From Pseudomonas sp. R-28-1W-6 (GTDB lineage: Bacteria > Pseudomonadota > Gammaproteobacteria > Pseudomonadales > Pseudomonadaceae): DNA of 64,000 bases. The DNA is taken from contig NZ_WELK01000003.1 in the NCBI RefSeq assembly GCF_009799925.1, positions 124,001-188,000 on the forward strand. Reading direction: 5' to 3'. The position numbers and the translations under genes were made by a program. Below, in pieces: positions 40,131-49,732 of this stretch; position 1 is the first letter of the stretch; each line of letters begins with the position of its first letter. Below the pieces are notes generated by a model. It did no database searches, was not told the origin of the DNA, and saw only the letters and a list, made by a program, of their open reading frames with translations.

Positions 40131-40804
40131 GGCGGACCGCCCGCCGCGCGGTAGGCGGCGGCATCGATCGGCACGAAACGCACCCGGTCGCCCAGCTGCA
40201 AGGGACAGGGCGGCGTGCGCCGGGCATCGAACAGGCGCCAGGGACAAAGCCCCAGCAGGTGCCAGCCGCCAGGCGAGGCCTGCGGGTAGATGGCCGTCTG
40301 CCGCTCGGCGATGGCCAGGCTGCCGGCCGGCACCCGGGTGCGCGGCGTGGCCCGGCGCGGCAGCTGCAGGCGCTCGTCCAGTTCGCCGAGATAGGCAAAG
40401 CCCGGGGCGAAGCCGATGGCGCCGACCCGGTACTCGCCGGCCGCGTGCAGCTCGATCACCTGGGCGACGCTCAGCCGGCAGGCCCGCGCCACCTCGGCCA
40501 GGTCCGCGCCGGCGTACCAGATCGGGATCTCGTGCCGGCGCCCCGTCTCGGCCGGCAGCGGCTCGGCCAGCCACTGCTCGAGCAGCGGGGCCAGCCGCGC
40601 GGCCAGTTGCAGGTGGTCGGTGCGCAGCAGGTCGTAGTGCAGCAGCAGGCTGGTCCAGCCCGGCACCAGATCGCTCAGCAGCGGCCCCAGTTCGGCGCGG
40701 ATGCGCTCGGCCAGCACGGCGAGACGCTGCGGCAGCTGCGCGTCCGGCGCCTCGGCCAGCACCAGCAGCAGGGCTTCGGCGCCGGCCGGTTCGAGGCGGA
40801 TCAT
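40127..40804 (-). CDS. pxpB: 5-oxoprolinase subunit PxpB (KipI family)
   Basis: 225 residues of the AHS1/KipI family. [22 protein letters not shown] and [10 protein letters not shown] are the family signatures. It forms the ATP-dependent 5-oxoprolinase with PxpA and PxpC. Overlaps pxpA and pxpC by 4 bp each (ATGA), so the three subunits are translated together. Confidence 0.93.
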   Translation of the reverse strand: MIRLEPAGAEALLLVLAEAPDAQLPQRLAVLAERIRAELGPLLSDLVPGWTSLLLHYDLLRTDHLQLAARLAPLLEQWLAEPLPAETGRRHEIPIWYAGADLAEVARACRLSVAQVIELHAAGEYRVGAIGFAPGFAYLGELDERLQLPRRATPRTRVPAGSLAIAERQTAIYPQASPGGWHLLGLCPWRLFDARRTPPCPLQLGDRVRFVPIDAAAYRAAGGPP

Positions 40805-41544
40805 GCGGCGTCCAGCTGGGCCCGCAAACGGCGCAACACGGCCAGCGACTCGGCGTTGTCGCCGTGCACGCAGAGGCTGTCGGCGTGCAGCTGCAGGGGC
40901 CGGCCGTCGATGTCAGCGAACGGCTCGCCGCGGGCGATGGCCAGGGCCTGGGCGAGGATGCGCTCGCCGTCATGGTGCACCGCCCCGGCCAGGCGCCGCG
41001 GCGCCAGCTGGCCGTCGGCCAGGTAGGCGCGGTCGGCGAAGGCCTCGAACAGCAGGGGCACCCCGGCCGCCTGTGCCAGGCGCCGCTCGCGGCTGTTGTC
41101 GGCCAGGGCCAGGACCATCAGCGGCAAGCCCGCGCGGTAGCTGGCGCAGGCCTGCAGCACGGCAGTGAACAGGGCGTCGTCGCGCACCAGGTCGTTGTAC
41201 AGCGCGCCATGCGGCTTGACGTAGGCGACCTGGGTGCCGGCCGCGCGGCAGAAGGCATCCAGCGCACCGATCTGATACAGCACCAGGGCCGTGACCTCCT
41301 CGGCCGAACAGGCCAGGTGGCGGCGACCGAAACCCTGCAGGTCGGGGTAGGACGGGTGCGCGCCGATGCTGACGCCATGCTGCACGGCCAGGGCCACGCT
41401 GTGCTGCATGATCAGCGGGTCGCCGGCGTGGAAGCCGCAGGCCAGGTTGGCCTGGTCGATCAGCGGCATGGCGTGCAGGTCGTTGCCCATGTGCCAGGCA
41501 CCGAAGCTCTCGCCCATGTCGCAGTTGAGGAGGATTCTGTTCAT
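40801..41544 (-). CDS. pxpA: 5-oxoprolinase subunit PxpA (LamB/YcsF family)
   Basis: 247 residues. [12 protein letters not shown] at the start, [12 protein letters not shown] at about 33-44 and [10 protein letters not shown] are the LamB/YcsF signatures. It is the hydrolytic subunit of 5-oxoprolinase. First gene of pxpABC; the order A-B-C is read on the minus strand. A short palindromic repeat lies upstream at 41623-41654, between pxpA and piuB. Confidence 0.94.
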   Translation of the reverse strand: MNRILLNCDMGESFGAWHMGNDLHAMPLIDQANLACGFHAGDPLIMQHSVALAVQHGVSIGAHPSYPDLQGFGRRHLACSAEEVTALVLYQIGALDAFCRAAGTQVAYVKPHGALYNDLVRDDALFTAVLQACASYRAGLPLMVLALADNSRERRLAQAAGVPLLFEAFADRAYLADGQLAPRRLAGAVHHDGERILAQALAIARGEPFADIDGRPLQLHADSLCVHGDNAESLAVLRRLRAQLDAA

Positions 41545-41622
41545 GTCGCCAAGCTTAGAGCCGCCGGGCGCCGGCGCCTAGCCCGGCAGCAGCCGGGCCA
41601 GGCGCCGGGGCACTCGGCCTGG

Positions 41623-41654
41623 CAGGGTGGATAAGGCGTAGCCTATCCACCCTG
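41623..41654. repeat. Short palindrome, GTAGGGTGGAT family
   Basis: Perfect 11-bp arms CAGGGTGGATA / TATCCACCCTG around AGGCGTAGCC. It shares the AGGGTGGAT core with the longer copy at 17011-17094. It lies between piuB and pxpA. Confidence 0.75.
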
Positions 41655-41697
41655 ACGCCTGCACGGAGCGAACCGGAACGAGACCCTGAGCCGGCTC

Positions 41698-44070
41698 TCA
41701 GTACACGTCGCGGCGGTACAGCCCGGCTTCCTGCAGCTGGTCCAGCCGCTCGCGGCCGAGCAGCTCGCGCAGCACCCGGTCGACCCCGCCGGCCATGCCG
41801 TCCAGGCTGCCGCAGACATAGATGGCGGCGCCTTCGGCGACCCAGCGCTGGACTTCGGCCGCCGCCTCGCGCAGGCGATCCTGCACATAGACCTTGGCCG
41901 CCTGGTCGCGGGAGAAGGCCAGGTCGAGGCGCGCCAGATCGCCCCGCGCCAGCCAGCCCTGCAGCTCGTCGCGGCAGTAGAAGTCGTGGGCCGCGTTGCG
42001 CTCGCCGAACAGCAGCCAGTTGCGCGAGCGGCCGGCCGCGATGCGCTCCTTGAGCAGGCTGCGCAGCCCGGCCAGGCCGGTGCCGTTGCCGATCAGCAGC
42101 AGCGGGCGGTTTTCCTGCGGCGCATGGAAGCCCGCATGGCGGCGCACCCGCGCCAGCACAGGCGCGCCCAGGCTGGCCTCGACGCACAGCCAGGCGGAGC
42201 CGAGACCGAGGCTGCCGTCGCTGCGCCGCTGCTGGCGCACGATCAGCTCCAGCACGCCGTCGCTCGGCAGCGAGGCGATGGAGTAGTCGCGCGCGCCCAG
42301 CCCGGCCTCGTTGCGCGGCAGCACCTCGAGCAGGTCGCCGGCCTGCCAGTGCCCGCCCACCGGCATCTGCAGGCGCACCCGGAAGGTCGGCGCGCCGCTG
42401 CTGCCGGGGTTGAGGCATTCGCGACCGAGCAGGCGCCATTCGCCGAACGACGGCTCGACGGGCGCCGGCACGGCGGCGCCCGTCAGCTGGCCGAGTTGCT
42501 GCTGCCAGCTGGCCAGGGCGGCCTGGTCGCCGTTGTCCACCTCCACCGGGGCGAACAGGCTGTTGGCCCCCTGCTGGCCCAGCCAGTCATGCAGGCGACG
42601 GGCGAAGCCGCAGAACTGCTGGTACTGGCGATCCCCCAGGGCCAGCACGGCATAGCTCAGCTCGCCCAGGGCCAGCTGGCTGCCGAGCAGCTTGCGCTCG
42701 AAGCCACGGGCATTGTCCGGCGCCTCGCCATCGCCGAAGGTGCTGACCACGAACAGCGCGCGGCTGGCCTGCTGCAGCGCCTGCTCATCCAGCCGCGCCA
42801 GCGGCTGCACCTGCACCGGCAGGCCGGCGGCCTGCAGCTGCCCGGCGGTGCGCCAGGCCAGCTGTTCGGCCAGGCCGCTCTGGCTGGCGAAGCCGATCAG
42901 CCAGCTCTCGGCGCCGCCCTGCGCCGCCACCGCCCCGCGGGCAGCCCGGGTCGCGCGTTGCTTGCGGCGGCGATCGAGGTAGAGCAGCCAGCCGGTGATG
43001 AAGAACAGCGGCATCAGACCGCTGGCCACGGCCATCAGGATGCGTCCGGTCAGGCCGAAATACTCGCCGACATGCAGGGCATAGACGCTGGCCAGCAGCT
43101 GCGCCTTGAAGCTCTTGTCGGCGTAGCGCTCGTGCTGTTTGACCTGGCCGCTGGCCGGGTCGAGGCTGAGCTGGTTGAGCGCACGCGGGTGGGCGGCCTC
43201 CTCCAGCAGATAGAACACCGTCGCAGGCGCGCCGGCCACCGGCGGCAGGCGCAGGTTCCACGCCACCAGTTGCGGCCCGGCGGCCTGCTGCAGGCTGCGC
43301 CACACGGCGTCGTAGTCGACCGTCGGCGGCGGCCCGGACGGCGCCTCGCCACGTCCGCCGCGCCGCTCGCCGGGCTTGCCGCCCTGCTGGCCGGCCGGGC
43401 TATCGGAGAGCAGGCGGGTCAGGCCGTCGCGGTACCAGTCATAGGACCAGTACAGGCCGGTCAGCGCCGCGCAGAGGTAGAACAGCAGGCACCAGGTACC
43501 GAATACCGCGTGCAGGTCCCAGTTGAAGGCACGGCCCTTTCTGGCCCAGTCGAGGGTCAGCCAGGCGCGCCAGTTCAGCGCCTGGCGCGGCCAGCGCAGG
43601 TACAGCCCGGACAGGCAGAAGAACAGCAGCGCCAGGGTGCTGGCGGCGGTGATCTGCTTGCCGGTGTCGCCCATGGCCAGGAAGCGGTGCAGCTGCAGCA
43701 TCAGGCCGAAGAACGCCTGCCCGCTCGGCTCGCCGAGCAGCTCGCCGCTGTAGGGGTCGAAGAAGCGCATCGGGCCGCGGCGCTCGCCCGCTGGCGGGGT
43801 GAAGAATACCCGCGCGGCGCGGCCCTCACGCTGGTCGACCCACAGGCCGGAGACCGTCTTGCCCGCCTGCGCCTCGATCTTCGCCACCAGCTCGGCCGGC
43901 GCCAGCGGCCCGGTCTCGCGCACCTCGACCCTGAGCACCTCGGGGTTGAGCGCGCTCAGGATCTCGCCCTCGAAGGCGTACAGCGCACCGGTGACGCCCA
44001 TCAGCGCCAGGACCAGACCGGCGGTGATGCCAAACAACCAGTGCAGTTGGAAAACGATCTTCTTGAACAC
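41698..44070 (-). CDS. piuB: PiuB-type PepSY membrane protein fused to a flavodoxin/FAD reductase
   Basis: 790 residues from the GTG at 44070 ([17 protein letters not shown] follows, as in PiuB); an ATG at 44112 would add 14 residues. The N-terminal half (about 1-395) is a PepSY-TM domain with four membrane helices and a periplasmic part. Next are a flavodoxin domain (about 420-550) and a CysJ-like FAD/NADPH reductase (about 570-790) with [10 protein letters not shown] and [13 protein letters not shown]. It probably reduces ferric-siderophore iron at the inner membrane. A Fur-box-like sequence lies just upstream. It is on the same strand as piuA and piuC. Confidence 0.88.
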   Translation of the reverse strand: MFKKIVFQLHWLFGITAGLVLALMGVTGALYAFEGEILSALNPEVLRVEVRETGPLAPAELVAKIEAQAGKTVSGLWVDQREGRAARVFFTPPAGERRGPMRFFDPYSGELLGEPSGQAFFGLMLQLHRFLAMGDTGKQITAASTLALLFFCLSGLYLRWPRQALNWRAWLTLDWARKGRAFNWDLHAVFGTWCLLFYLCAALTGLYWSYDWYRDGLTRLLSDSPAGQQGGKPGERRGGRGEAPSGPPPTVDYDAVWRSLQQAAGPQLVAWNLRLPPVAGAPATVFYLLEEAAHPRALNQLSLDPASGQVKQHERYADKSFKAQLLASVYALHVGEYFGLTGRILMAVASGLMPLFFITGWLLYLDRRRKQRATRAARGAVAAQGGAESWLIGFASQSGLAEQLAWRTAGQLQAAGLPVQVQPLARLDEQALQQASRALFVVSTFGDGEAPDNARGFERKLLGSQLALGELSYAVLALGDRQYQQFCGFARRLHDWLGQQGANSLFAPVEVDNGDQAALASWQQQLGQLTGAAVPAPVEPSFGEWRLLGRECLNPGSSGAPTFRVRLQMPVGGHWQAGDLLEVLPRNEAGLGARDYSIASLPSDGVLELIVRQQRRSDGSLGLGSAWLCVEASLGAPVLARVRRHAGFHAPQENRPLLLIGNGTGLAGLRSLLKERIAAGRSRNWLLFGERNAAHDFYCRDELQGWLARGDLARLDLAFSRDQAAKVYVQDRLREAAAEVQRWVAEGAAIYVCGSLDGMAGGVDRVLRELLGRERLDQLQEAGLYRRDVY

Positions 44071-44118
44071 GACAAATACCTTGATCAGCAGGCCACGCCC
44101 GTAACGGCGCACATTCTA

Positions 44119-44137
44119 GATAGGAACAATTTGCATC
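44119..44137 (-). promoter_or_regulatory. Possible weak Fur box upstream of piuB
   Basis: On the minus strand GATGCAAATTGTTCCTATC matches the 19-bp Fur consensus at 10 positions, including both GAT/ATC ends. Weak by itself, but the gene is in an iron-uptake cluster. Confidence 0.33.
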
Positions 44138-44175
44138 TGCTTGGGGTTTACCCAGCCTTTACCTTGGCCCCCGGC

Positions 44176-45288
44176 TCACAGGTCGCGCAGGCGCACCAGC
44201 AGCTCGGGGGATAGCTCCGCCAGCTCGCGACAACCGCACAGGGCCATGCTCACCTCCAGCTCCTCGCGCAGCAGCTTGAGCAGATGCGCCACCCCCAGCG
44301 CCCCGGCCGTGGCCAGCGCATAGACATAGGGCCGGCCGATCAGCACCGCGTTAGCGCCCAGGGCAATGGCCTTGAGCACGTCGCTGCCGCGCCGGATGCC
44401 GCCATCGACCAGCAGCAGGGCCTCGGTCCCCACGGCCTGGCGCATGGCCGGCAGCATCTTCACGGCCGGCAACTGGCTGTCCAGCACCCGCCCGCCATGG
44501 TTGGAGACGATCACCCCGGCGGCGCCGGACTGCATCGCCAGTTGGGCGTCCTGCGGATGCAGGATGCCCTTGAGCAGCACCGGCAGCGGGCTGTGCCGGC
44601 ACAGCCAGGCCACTTCCTCCCAGCGCGGCGCCACGGCCAGCAGGCCGTCGAACACCGCGCTCTGCCCCGGCTGCAGCTCGGGCAGACGCAACGCCTCATC
44701 CACATTCACCGCGCGGACACCCTCCGGCAGGCGGAAGCCGGCGCGCTGCTCGCGGTTGCGTACGCCGCTGACCGGCGCATCCACGGTCAGCACCAGCGCC
44801 TGGTAGCCGGAGGCATCCGCCCGCTCGGCCAGCGCCAGGGTGCGCGCGCCATCGCCCTGCCAGTACAGCTGGAACCACAGCGGGCCCTGGGCCACCGCGG
44901 CGACCTCCTCCAGGCGGGTCGAGGCGAACGAGCTGAGCACCGCCGCGCCGCCCATCACCCCGGCGGCCATGGCCGTGGCCAGCTCGCCCTCGGCATGGAA
45001 CAGCCGCTGGTAGGCCACCGGCGCCAGCAGGATCGGGTGCTGCAGCGCCTGCCCCAGCAGGCTGCAGCGGGTATGGCCGCCGCGCAGGTCACGCAGCATG
45101 CGCGGCAGCAGCGCCCAGTCCTGCCAGACCTGCAGGTTGGCCTGGCAAGTCAGCTCGTCCGCGGCGCCGCCCTCCAGATAGGCCAGGGCATTCTCGTCCA
45201 GCCGCTCCAGGGCATGGCGCCGGTAGTCCGCAGCCGACACCAGGTCGGCGGCAATCGCATTCAGGGGTGGCAGGCGCGCCATGCTCAT
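44176..45288 (-). CDS. FMN-dependent alpha-hydroxy-acid oxidase or dehydrogenase
   Basis: 370 residues of the LldD / glycolate oxidase / lactate 2-monooxygenase family. It has the substrate and FMN residues: K240 (LLKGILHPQDA), catalytic H264 and R267 (VSNHGGRVLD), and the phosphate-binding GGIRRGSDV and IGRPYVYAL. The substrate (L-lactate, glycolate, mandelate or a long-chain hydroxy acid) cannot be fixed. There is no membrane-binding insertion like that of LldD, so it is probably soluble. Its ATG at 45288 overlaps the piuC stop by 4 bp, so it is translated with the Fe(II) hydroxylase. Confidence 0.9.
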   Translation of the reverse strand: MSMARLPPLNAIAADLVSAADYRRHALERLDENALAYLEGGAADELTCQANLQVWQDWALLPRMLRDLRGGHTRCSLLGQALQHPILLAPVAYQRLFHAEGELATAMAAGVMGGAAVLSSFASTRLEEVAAVAQGPLWFQLYWQGDGARTLALAERADASGYQALVLTVDAPVSGVRNREQRAGFRLPEGVRAVNVDEALRLPELQPGQSAVFDGLLAVAPRWEEVAWLCRHSPLPVLLKGILHPQDAQLAMQSGAAGVIVSNHGGRVLDSQLPAVKMLPAMRQAVGTEALLLVDGGIRRGSDVLKAIALGANAVLIGRPYVYALATAGALGVAHLLKLLREELEVSMALCGCRELAELSPELLVRLRDL

Positions 45289-45962
45289 TCCACCCACTGA
45301 CGCAGCAGGTTGTGGTAGGTGCTGGTCAGGCCGAGCACTTCCTCCGTATCGCCCAACTGGCCGCGCAGCTTGAGGATGGTCATGTCCAGGTCGAACAGCA
45401 TCTTGCGCTGCCAGGCATCGCGCACCAGGCTCTGGGTCCAGAGAAAGGCGGCGATGCGCGCCCCGGCGGTCACCGGCTCGACCCGGTGCAGGCTGGTGGA
45501 GGGGTAGACGATGGCATCGCCGGCGGCCAGCTTGACCTCGTGCTCGCCGTAGGTGTCCTCGACGATCAGCTCGCCGCCCTCATACTCCTCGGGCTCGCTG
45601 AGAAACACCGTGGTCGACACGTCGGTGCGCACCTGCAGGCCGCTGAAGCGATCGCGCTGCAGGGCGTTGTCGACGTGGTTGCCGTACTGCCCGCCGCCCC
45701 GGTAGCAATTGAACATCGGCGGCAGGATATGCCGCGGCAAGGCGGCCGAGACGAACAGCGGGTGCCGCGCCAGGGCATCGGCCACGCGCTGCGACAGGCC
45801 GGCAAAGGCCGGCGAGTCGGCCGGAAACTGCAGGTTGTGCTTGAGCTGGGCGGCCTGGGCGCCGGAGGTCTGCGCGCCATCGACCCAGTCATGGGCGGCC
45901 AGTTCGGCGCGCAGCGCGGCGACTTCCTGCTTGCTCAGTACCTGCGGGAGATGCAGCAACAT
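45285..45962 (-). CDS. piuC: PKHD-type Fe(II)/2-oxoglutarate hydroxylase PiuC
   Basis: 225 residues from MLLHLPQVLS. The iron facial triad is H96-x-D98 (GNHVDNAL) and H159 (STSLHRVEP), and the 2-oxoglutarate arginine is R169 (GARIAAF). This is the PKHD hydroxylase usually encoded beside Fiu/PiuA-type TonB receptors and iron-repressed. Its substrate is unknown. It follows piuA by 69 bp that contain a hairpin. The stop overlaps the start of the hydroxy-acid oxidase gene. A longer frame to 45986 lacks the family start. Confidence 0.94.
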   Translation of the reverse strand: MLLHLPQVLSKQEVAALRAELAAHDWVDGAQTSGAQAAQLKHNLQFPADSPAFAGLSQRVADALARHPLFVSAALPRHILPPMFNCYRGGGQYGNHVDNALQRDRFSGLQVRTDVSTTVFLSEPEEYEGGELIVEDTYGEHEVKLAAGDAIVYPSTSLHRVEPVTAGARIAAFLWTQSLVRDAWQRKMLFDLDMTILKLRGQLGDTEEVLGLTSTYHNLLRQWVE

Positions 45963-45984
45963 CGAAAGGCTCCTCGCCCAACGC

Positions 45985-46022
45985 AAGAAGCCCGCGCAAT
46001 GGCGCAGGCTCCTTGGCGGGCT
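45985..46022 (-). terminator. Hairpin between piuA and piuC
   Basis: Nine-base arms GAAGCCCGC / GCGGGCTTC separated by 20 bases, with GCGC pairing inside the loop. Weak T-content beyond it, so probably an attenuating or processing hairpin lowering piuC relative to piuA. Confidence 0.5.
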
Positions 46023-46031
46023 TCAGCGGGT

Positions 46032-48326
46032 TTAGAAACTGAACTCGGTGGTCATCATCGCCGAGCGCGGCGTGCCCAGCACCGCCCGCGCCCCGCTGTT
46101 GTTGAGGGTGGCGATGTACTCCTCGTCGAACAGGTTGTAGACGTTCAGGCGCAGGTTGACGTTCTTGTTCAGACGGTAGGCGGCCATGGCGTCGGTCACC
46201 CAGTAGGACGGGATTTCCGGCATGTTGGTGGTGCTGCGATCGGCGCCCTCGGCGATCAGGCGATCCTGGTCGGAGACGTAGCGCGCCCCGCCGCCGAGGG
46301 TCAGGTCGCCCAGGGTGTAGGAGGTCCACAGGGTGGCGGTCAGGTCCGGCGACCAGCGCACGCCAGTGTTCTCGGTGACCACACCAGTCGTGCTATTGAA
46401 GCTGGCCTGGTCCAGCTGCTCGGTGTCCATGCTGGCGATACCGGCCGAGACCTGCCAGAAGTTGGTGATCTGCCCGACCATGCCCAGCTCGACGCCGGTC
46501 ACGCGGATCTTGCCGTCCTGCTGATAGCTGTCGCTCAGCGCGTCGTAGGACACCTGGTTGGTGTTCTCGGTGCGGTAGACCGCGGCGGTCAGGTTCAGCC
46601 GCGCATCCAGCAGGTCCCACTTGGTGCCCAGCTCGACGTGCTCGGTTTCCTGCGGGTCCAGGTTCGGCTGGCTGTCGCTGGACTCGGAGGTGGACAGGGA
46701 GAAGTTGGCGCTGCCCGGCGGGGTCAGCGAGTTGGCGTAGGCCAGGTAGATGCTGCCGTTCTCGGCCGGCTTGTAGACGACGCCGGTGTTCCAGCTGGTC
46801 AGGTCGTCCGAGCTGTCCAGGTCATAGGGGGTCAGCAGGTAATCGTTGGTGACCGGGGTGCTGGCGATGGATACCAGCGAGGCGCCCTTGGTATCGGTGC
46901 GGTAGTGCTCGAAGCGCACGCCGGCATTGACCGACCACTGCTCGTTCAGGTGCAGGGTATCGAAGGCATAGAAGGCCGCGGTATCGGTGGTGCCGTCGCT
47001 GTACACCCCGGTCTTGTACGGCTTGCCCATCCCATCGTGGGCATTGGGGTCGTACAGGTCGGCATTCGGCAGCGTTACCGCGGCATAGGTCACCCCATCG
47101 ATGACCTGCCGAGCCGTCGCGCCAGACTCGGTACGCTGGCTTTCGCGCATGAACTCGACGCCGGTGGCCAGGGTGTTGCGCAGGCCGAAGGTGAAGAACT
47201 CGGTGCTCAGGTTGGTCTGGTTGGCGGTGATCTCGTTTTCCTGGTCGGTCAGCTGCCGCGAGCGGCTCACCGTCCAGTCGGCCGGATCGCTCGAGCCGTT
47301 GGCCGACAGGGTATTGACCCCGGTGAGGATGCGGTCGGTGGTGGTCTTGCCGAAGCGCGAGGTGTTGCGCAGGGTGGTCACCTCGTTGAAGTCGTGCTCG
47401 AACTTGACGCTGAGCATGTCGGCCTCGACATCCTCGTAGTCGTTGTCGCTGCCGTAGTAGTTGTCTTCGTCGACCTTGCCCCCGCGATTCAGGCGCGCGT
47501 CGGCATTGTAGAAACCGCTCATGCCGATGGTCGGGATGCCGCCATCCGGCACATTCTCCTGGCGCACGTGCTGGCTGTAGAGGTACAGGCGGGTGTCGCC
47601 ATCCAGGCCGAAGGCCAGGGCAGGCGCGACGGCGTAGCTGCTGTTCTCCACGTAGTCGCGGCCATCAACGCCGCCGTCGCGACGCATCAGGTTCAGGCGC
47701 AGCGCCGAACCCTGACTCATGGTCTGGTTGATGTCGGCGGTCATGGCCGCCTTGTCGGCGGTGCCGTAGCCCAGGGTGCCGCTGATGCTGTCTTCCAGGG
47801 TCGGCAGCTTGGACACCAGGTTGATGTAGCCGGACGAGGCGCCCCGGCCGATATCGGAGCCGGCCGCGCCCTTGACCACTTCCACCTGCTCGATGTTGAA
47901 CACGTCGCGGCTGACCGCACCGAGGTCACGGATGCCGTCGACGAAGGTCGAGGTCTGGGTGGAGAAGCCGCGCATCATGAAGGTGTCGCCGGCGGCGGTG
48001 TTGCCGTTCTCGCCCAGCTGCATGGTGATCCCCGGGGTGTTGCGCAGCGCTTCCATCAGGCTGCTGGCGCCCTGCTCGCGGAGCATTTCCTTCTTGATCA
48101 CCTGCACGGTCTTGGGGGTGTCCAGCAGCGCCTCGGTCATCTTGTCGTTGGCGCTGCGCGTGGCCTTGTACGGCACCTCGGCGGCTGAGGTCACACTGGT
48201 AGCCGGCAGGCTCAGTTCTTCCTGCACGCTGTCGCCCTGGGCAGCAAACGCCATGGCGGGAACGGCGGCGGCGATCAGCGCGGCGAGGTGGCTGCTCTTG
48301 TGATGCTTGCGGCTACGAATGGACAT
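46032..48326 (-). CDS. piuA: TonB-dependent catecholate siderophore receptor PiuA (Fiu family)
   Basis: 764 residues. Signal peptide (LAALIAAAVPAMAFAAQ), then a TonB plug (about 70-180; KTVQVIKKEMLREQG, MRGFSTQ, VEVVKGAAGSDIGRG) and a 22-strand barrel ending in TEFSF with the C-terminal Phe needed for barrel assembly. It resembles Fiu/PiuA, which takes up catecholate-type siderophores and some siderophore-cephalosporin conjugates. A Fur-box-like site lies about 80 bp upstream of its ATG. A 973-codon antisense frame here is an artefact. Confidence 0.94.
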   Translation of the reverse strand: MSIRSRKHHKSSHLAALIAAAVPAMAFAAQGDSVQEELSLPATSVTSAAEVPYKATRSANDKMTEALLDTPKTVQVIKKEMLREQGASSLMEALRNTPGITMQLGENGNTAAGDTFMMRGFSTQTSTFVDGIRDLGAVSRDVFNIEQVEVVKGAAGSDIGRGASSGYINLVSKLPTLEDSISGTLGYGTADKAAMTADINQTMSQGSALRLNLMRRDGGVDGRDYVENSSYAVAPALAFGLDGDTRLYLYSQHVRQENVPDGGIPTIGMSGFYNADARLNRGGKVDEDNYYGSDNDYEDVEADMLSVKFEHDFNEVTTLRNTSRFGKTTTDRILTGVNTLSANGSSDPADWTVSRSRQLTDQENEITANQTNLSTEFFTFGLRNTLATGVEFMRESQRTESGATARQVIDGVTYAAVTLPNADLYDPNAHDGMGKPYKTGVYSDGTTDTAAFYAFDTLHLNEQWSVNAGVRFEHYRTDTKGASLVSIASTPVTNDYLLTPYDLDSSDDLTSWNTGVVYKPAENGSIYLAYANSLTPPGSANFSLSTSESSDSQPNLDPQETEHVELGTKWDLLDARLNLTAAVYRTENTNQVSYDALSDSYQQDGKIRVTGVELGMVGQITNFWQVSAGIASMDTEQLDQASFNSTTGVVTENTGVRWSPDLTATLWTSYTLGDLTLGGGARYVSDQDRLIAEGADRSTTNMPEIPSYWVTDAMAAYRLNKNVNLRLNVYNLFDEEYIATLNNSGARAVLGTPRSAMMTTEFSF

Positions 48327-48406
48327 GGTCTCTCCCCAATTTGAAAGATGCCCCGACTCTCTGTAATGGCTGTTGGCGAGAGGGGGATGATCTAAAGCGG
48401 GCGAGA

Positions 48407-48421
48407 TGATAATAATTTACA
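48407..48421 (-). promoter_or_regulatory. Fur box upstream of piuA
   Basis: TGATAATAATTTACA matches the 7-1-7 Fur motif TGATAAT-N-ATTATCA at 13 of 15 positions in plus-strand reading. It sits in an AT-rich stretch about 80 bp before the piuA ATG at 48326, the expected place for an iron-repressed promoter. Confidence 0.7.
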
Positions 48422-48523
48422 TTTACTGTAGCAATACTTACATAGAATTATTCGCATTTATTTCTTTCGAAGCCCTCAGGCCCGAACAGGCCTGCACCGC
48501 GCCCTGGCGGTAAATCGCGGGCA

Positions 48524-48550
48524 CAAAAAACCCCGCCGATGGGCGGGGTT
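48524..48550 (-). terminator. Terminator after speC
   Basis: On the minus strand AACCCCGCC-CATC-GGCGGGGTT is followed by TTTTTTGTGC: a 9-bp stem with a strong T-tract, 18 bp past the speC stop. Confidence 0.9.
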
Positions 48551-48568
48551 CTTCAGCTGACACACTGC

Positions 48569-49732
48569 TTACAGATAGTAGGCCTTCAGCGGCGGGAAGC
48601 CGTTGAATTCCACCGCGCTGTAGCTGGTGGTGTAGGCGCCGGTGGACAGCCAGTACAGGCGGTCGCCGATCGACAGGTTGAGCGGCAGGCCGTACTTGTA
48701 GTTCTCGTACATGATGTCGGCGCTGTCGCAGGTCGGGCCGGCGATCACCACCTCTTCCATCTCGCCCTTCTTCTCGGTCCAGATCGGGAACTTGATCGAC
48801 TCGTCCATGGTTTCGATCAGGCCGCTGAACTTGCCCACGTCCACATACACCCAGCGCTCCACGGCGGTGCGCGACTTGCGCGCGACCAGCACCACTTCGC
48901 TGACCAGGATGCCGGCGTTGGCGATCAGCGAGCGGCCCGGCTCGAGGATGATTTCCGGCAGGTCGTCGCCGAAGTCTTCCTTGAGGAAGCGGATGATTTC
49001 CTCGGCGTAGGTTTCCAGGCTGTTGGTGCGGGTGATGTAGTTGGCCGGGAAGCCGCCACCCATGTTGATCAGCTTGAGCTCGATGCCGTCTTCTTCCTTG
49101 AGGCGCTCGAAGATCACCTTGACCTTGGCGATGGCCGCGTCCCACACGGAGATGTCGCGCTGCTGCGAGCCGACGTGGAAGGACAGGCCGTAGGGCACCA
49201 GGCCCAGGTCGCGGGCGAGGATCAGCAGGTCCATGGCCATGTCGGTCTGGCAGCCGAACTTGCGCGACAGCGGCCAGTCGGCCGTGGTCGAGCCTTCGGT
49301 GAGGATGCGCACATAGACCTTCGAGCCCGGCGCGGCCTTGGCGATGTTGCGCAGGTCGGCCTCGGAGTCGGTGGCGTACAGACGCACGCCCTTCTCGTAG
49401 AAGTAGCGGATGTCCTTGGATTTCTTGATGGTGTTGCCGTAGCTGATGCGCTCCGGGCCGACGCCGGTGGCCAGCACCTTGTCCAGCTCATAGATGGAGG
49501 CGATGTCGAAGTTGGAACCCTTGTCGCGCAGCAGCTCGATGATCTCGACGGCCGGGTTGGCCTTGACCGCGTAGTACACCTTGGCGAACTCGAAACCGGC
49601 GCGCAGGTCGTCGTAGGCCTGGCCGATGATCGCGGTGTCGATCACCACGAAGGGGGTTTCGTGCTTGTCGGCGAAGGTCTTCATCTTCTGGAAGGTTTCG
49701 CGCGGGTAGTAGTCTTCGACCTTGATCGGCAT
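48569..49732 (-). CDS. speC: Ornithine decarboxylase SpeC (fold type III)
   Basis: 387 residues from MPIKVEDYYPRET, equal to the P. aeruginosa SpeC length. This is the eukaryote-like alanine-racemase-fold ODC: the PLP lysine K57 lies in VYYAVKANPA, the phosphate-binding motif is ILEPGRSLIANAG, and the substrate cysteine is in PTCDSADIMY. It makes putrescine from ornithine. The frame is open 38 codons further upstream (to 49846), but the family start and ribosome-binding site (GGAGTTCCCTGC) support 49732. Confidence 0.96.
   Translation of the reverse strand: MPIKVEDYYPRETFQKMKTFADKHETPFVVIDTAIIGQAYDDLRAGFEFAKVYYAVKANPAVEIIELLRDKGSNFDIASIYELDKVLATGVGPERISYGNTIKKSKDIRYFYEKGVRLYATDSEADLRNIAKAAPGSKVYVRILTEGSTTADWPLSRKFGCQTDMAMDLLILARDLGLVPYGLSFHVGSQQRDISVWDAAIAKVKVIFERLKEEDGIELKLINMGGGFPANYITRTNSLETYAEEIIRFLKEDFGDDLPEIILEPGRSLIANAGILVSEVVLVARKSRTAVERWVYVDVGKFSGLIETMDESIKFPIWTEKKGEMEEVVIAGPTCDSADIMYENYKYGLPLNLSIGDRLYWLSTGAYTTSYSAVEFNGFPPLKAYYL

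Noticed and set aside
38469..40398. Minus-strand open frames (208 and 594 codons) through the 36-bp repeats
   Set aside because: The 36-bp period keeps all frames open. Silent substitutions fit only the plus-strand frame with a signal peptide.
45267..48188. 973-codon plus-strand open frame over piuA and piuC
   Set aside because: Antisense to two well-supported genes, low-complexity Val/Gly/Ala sequence, no ribosome-binding site.
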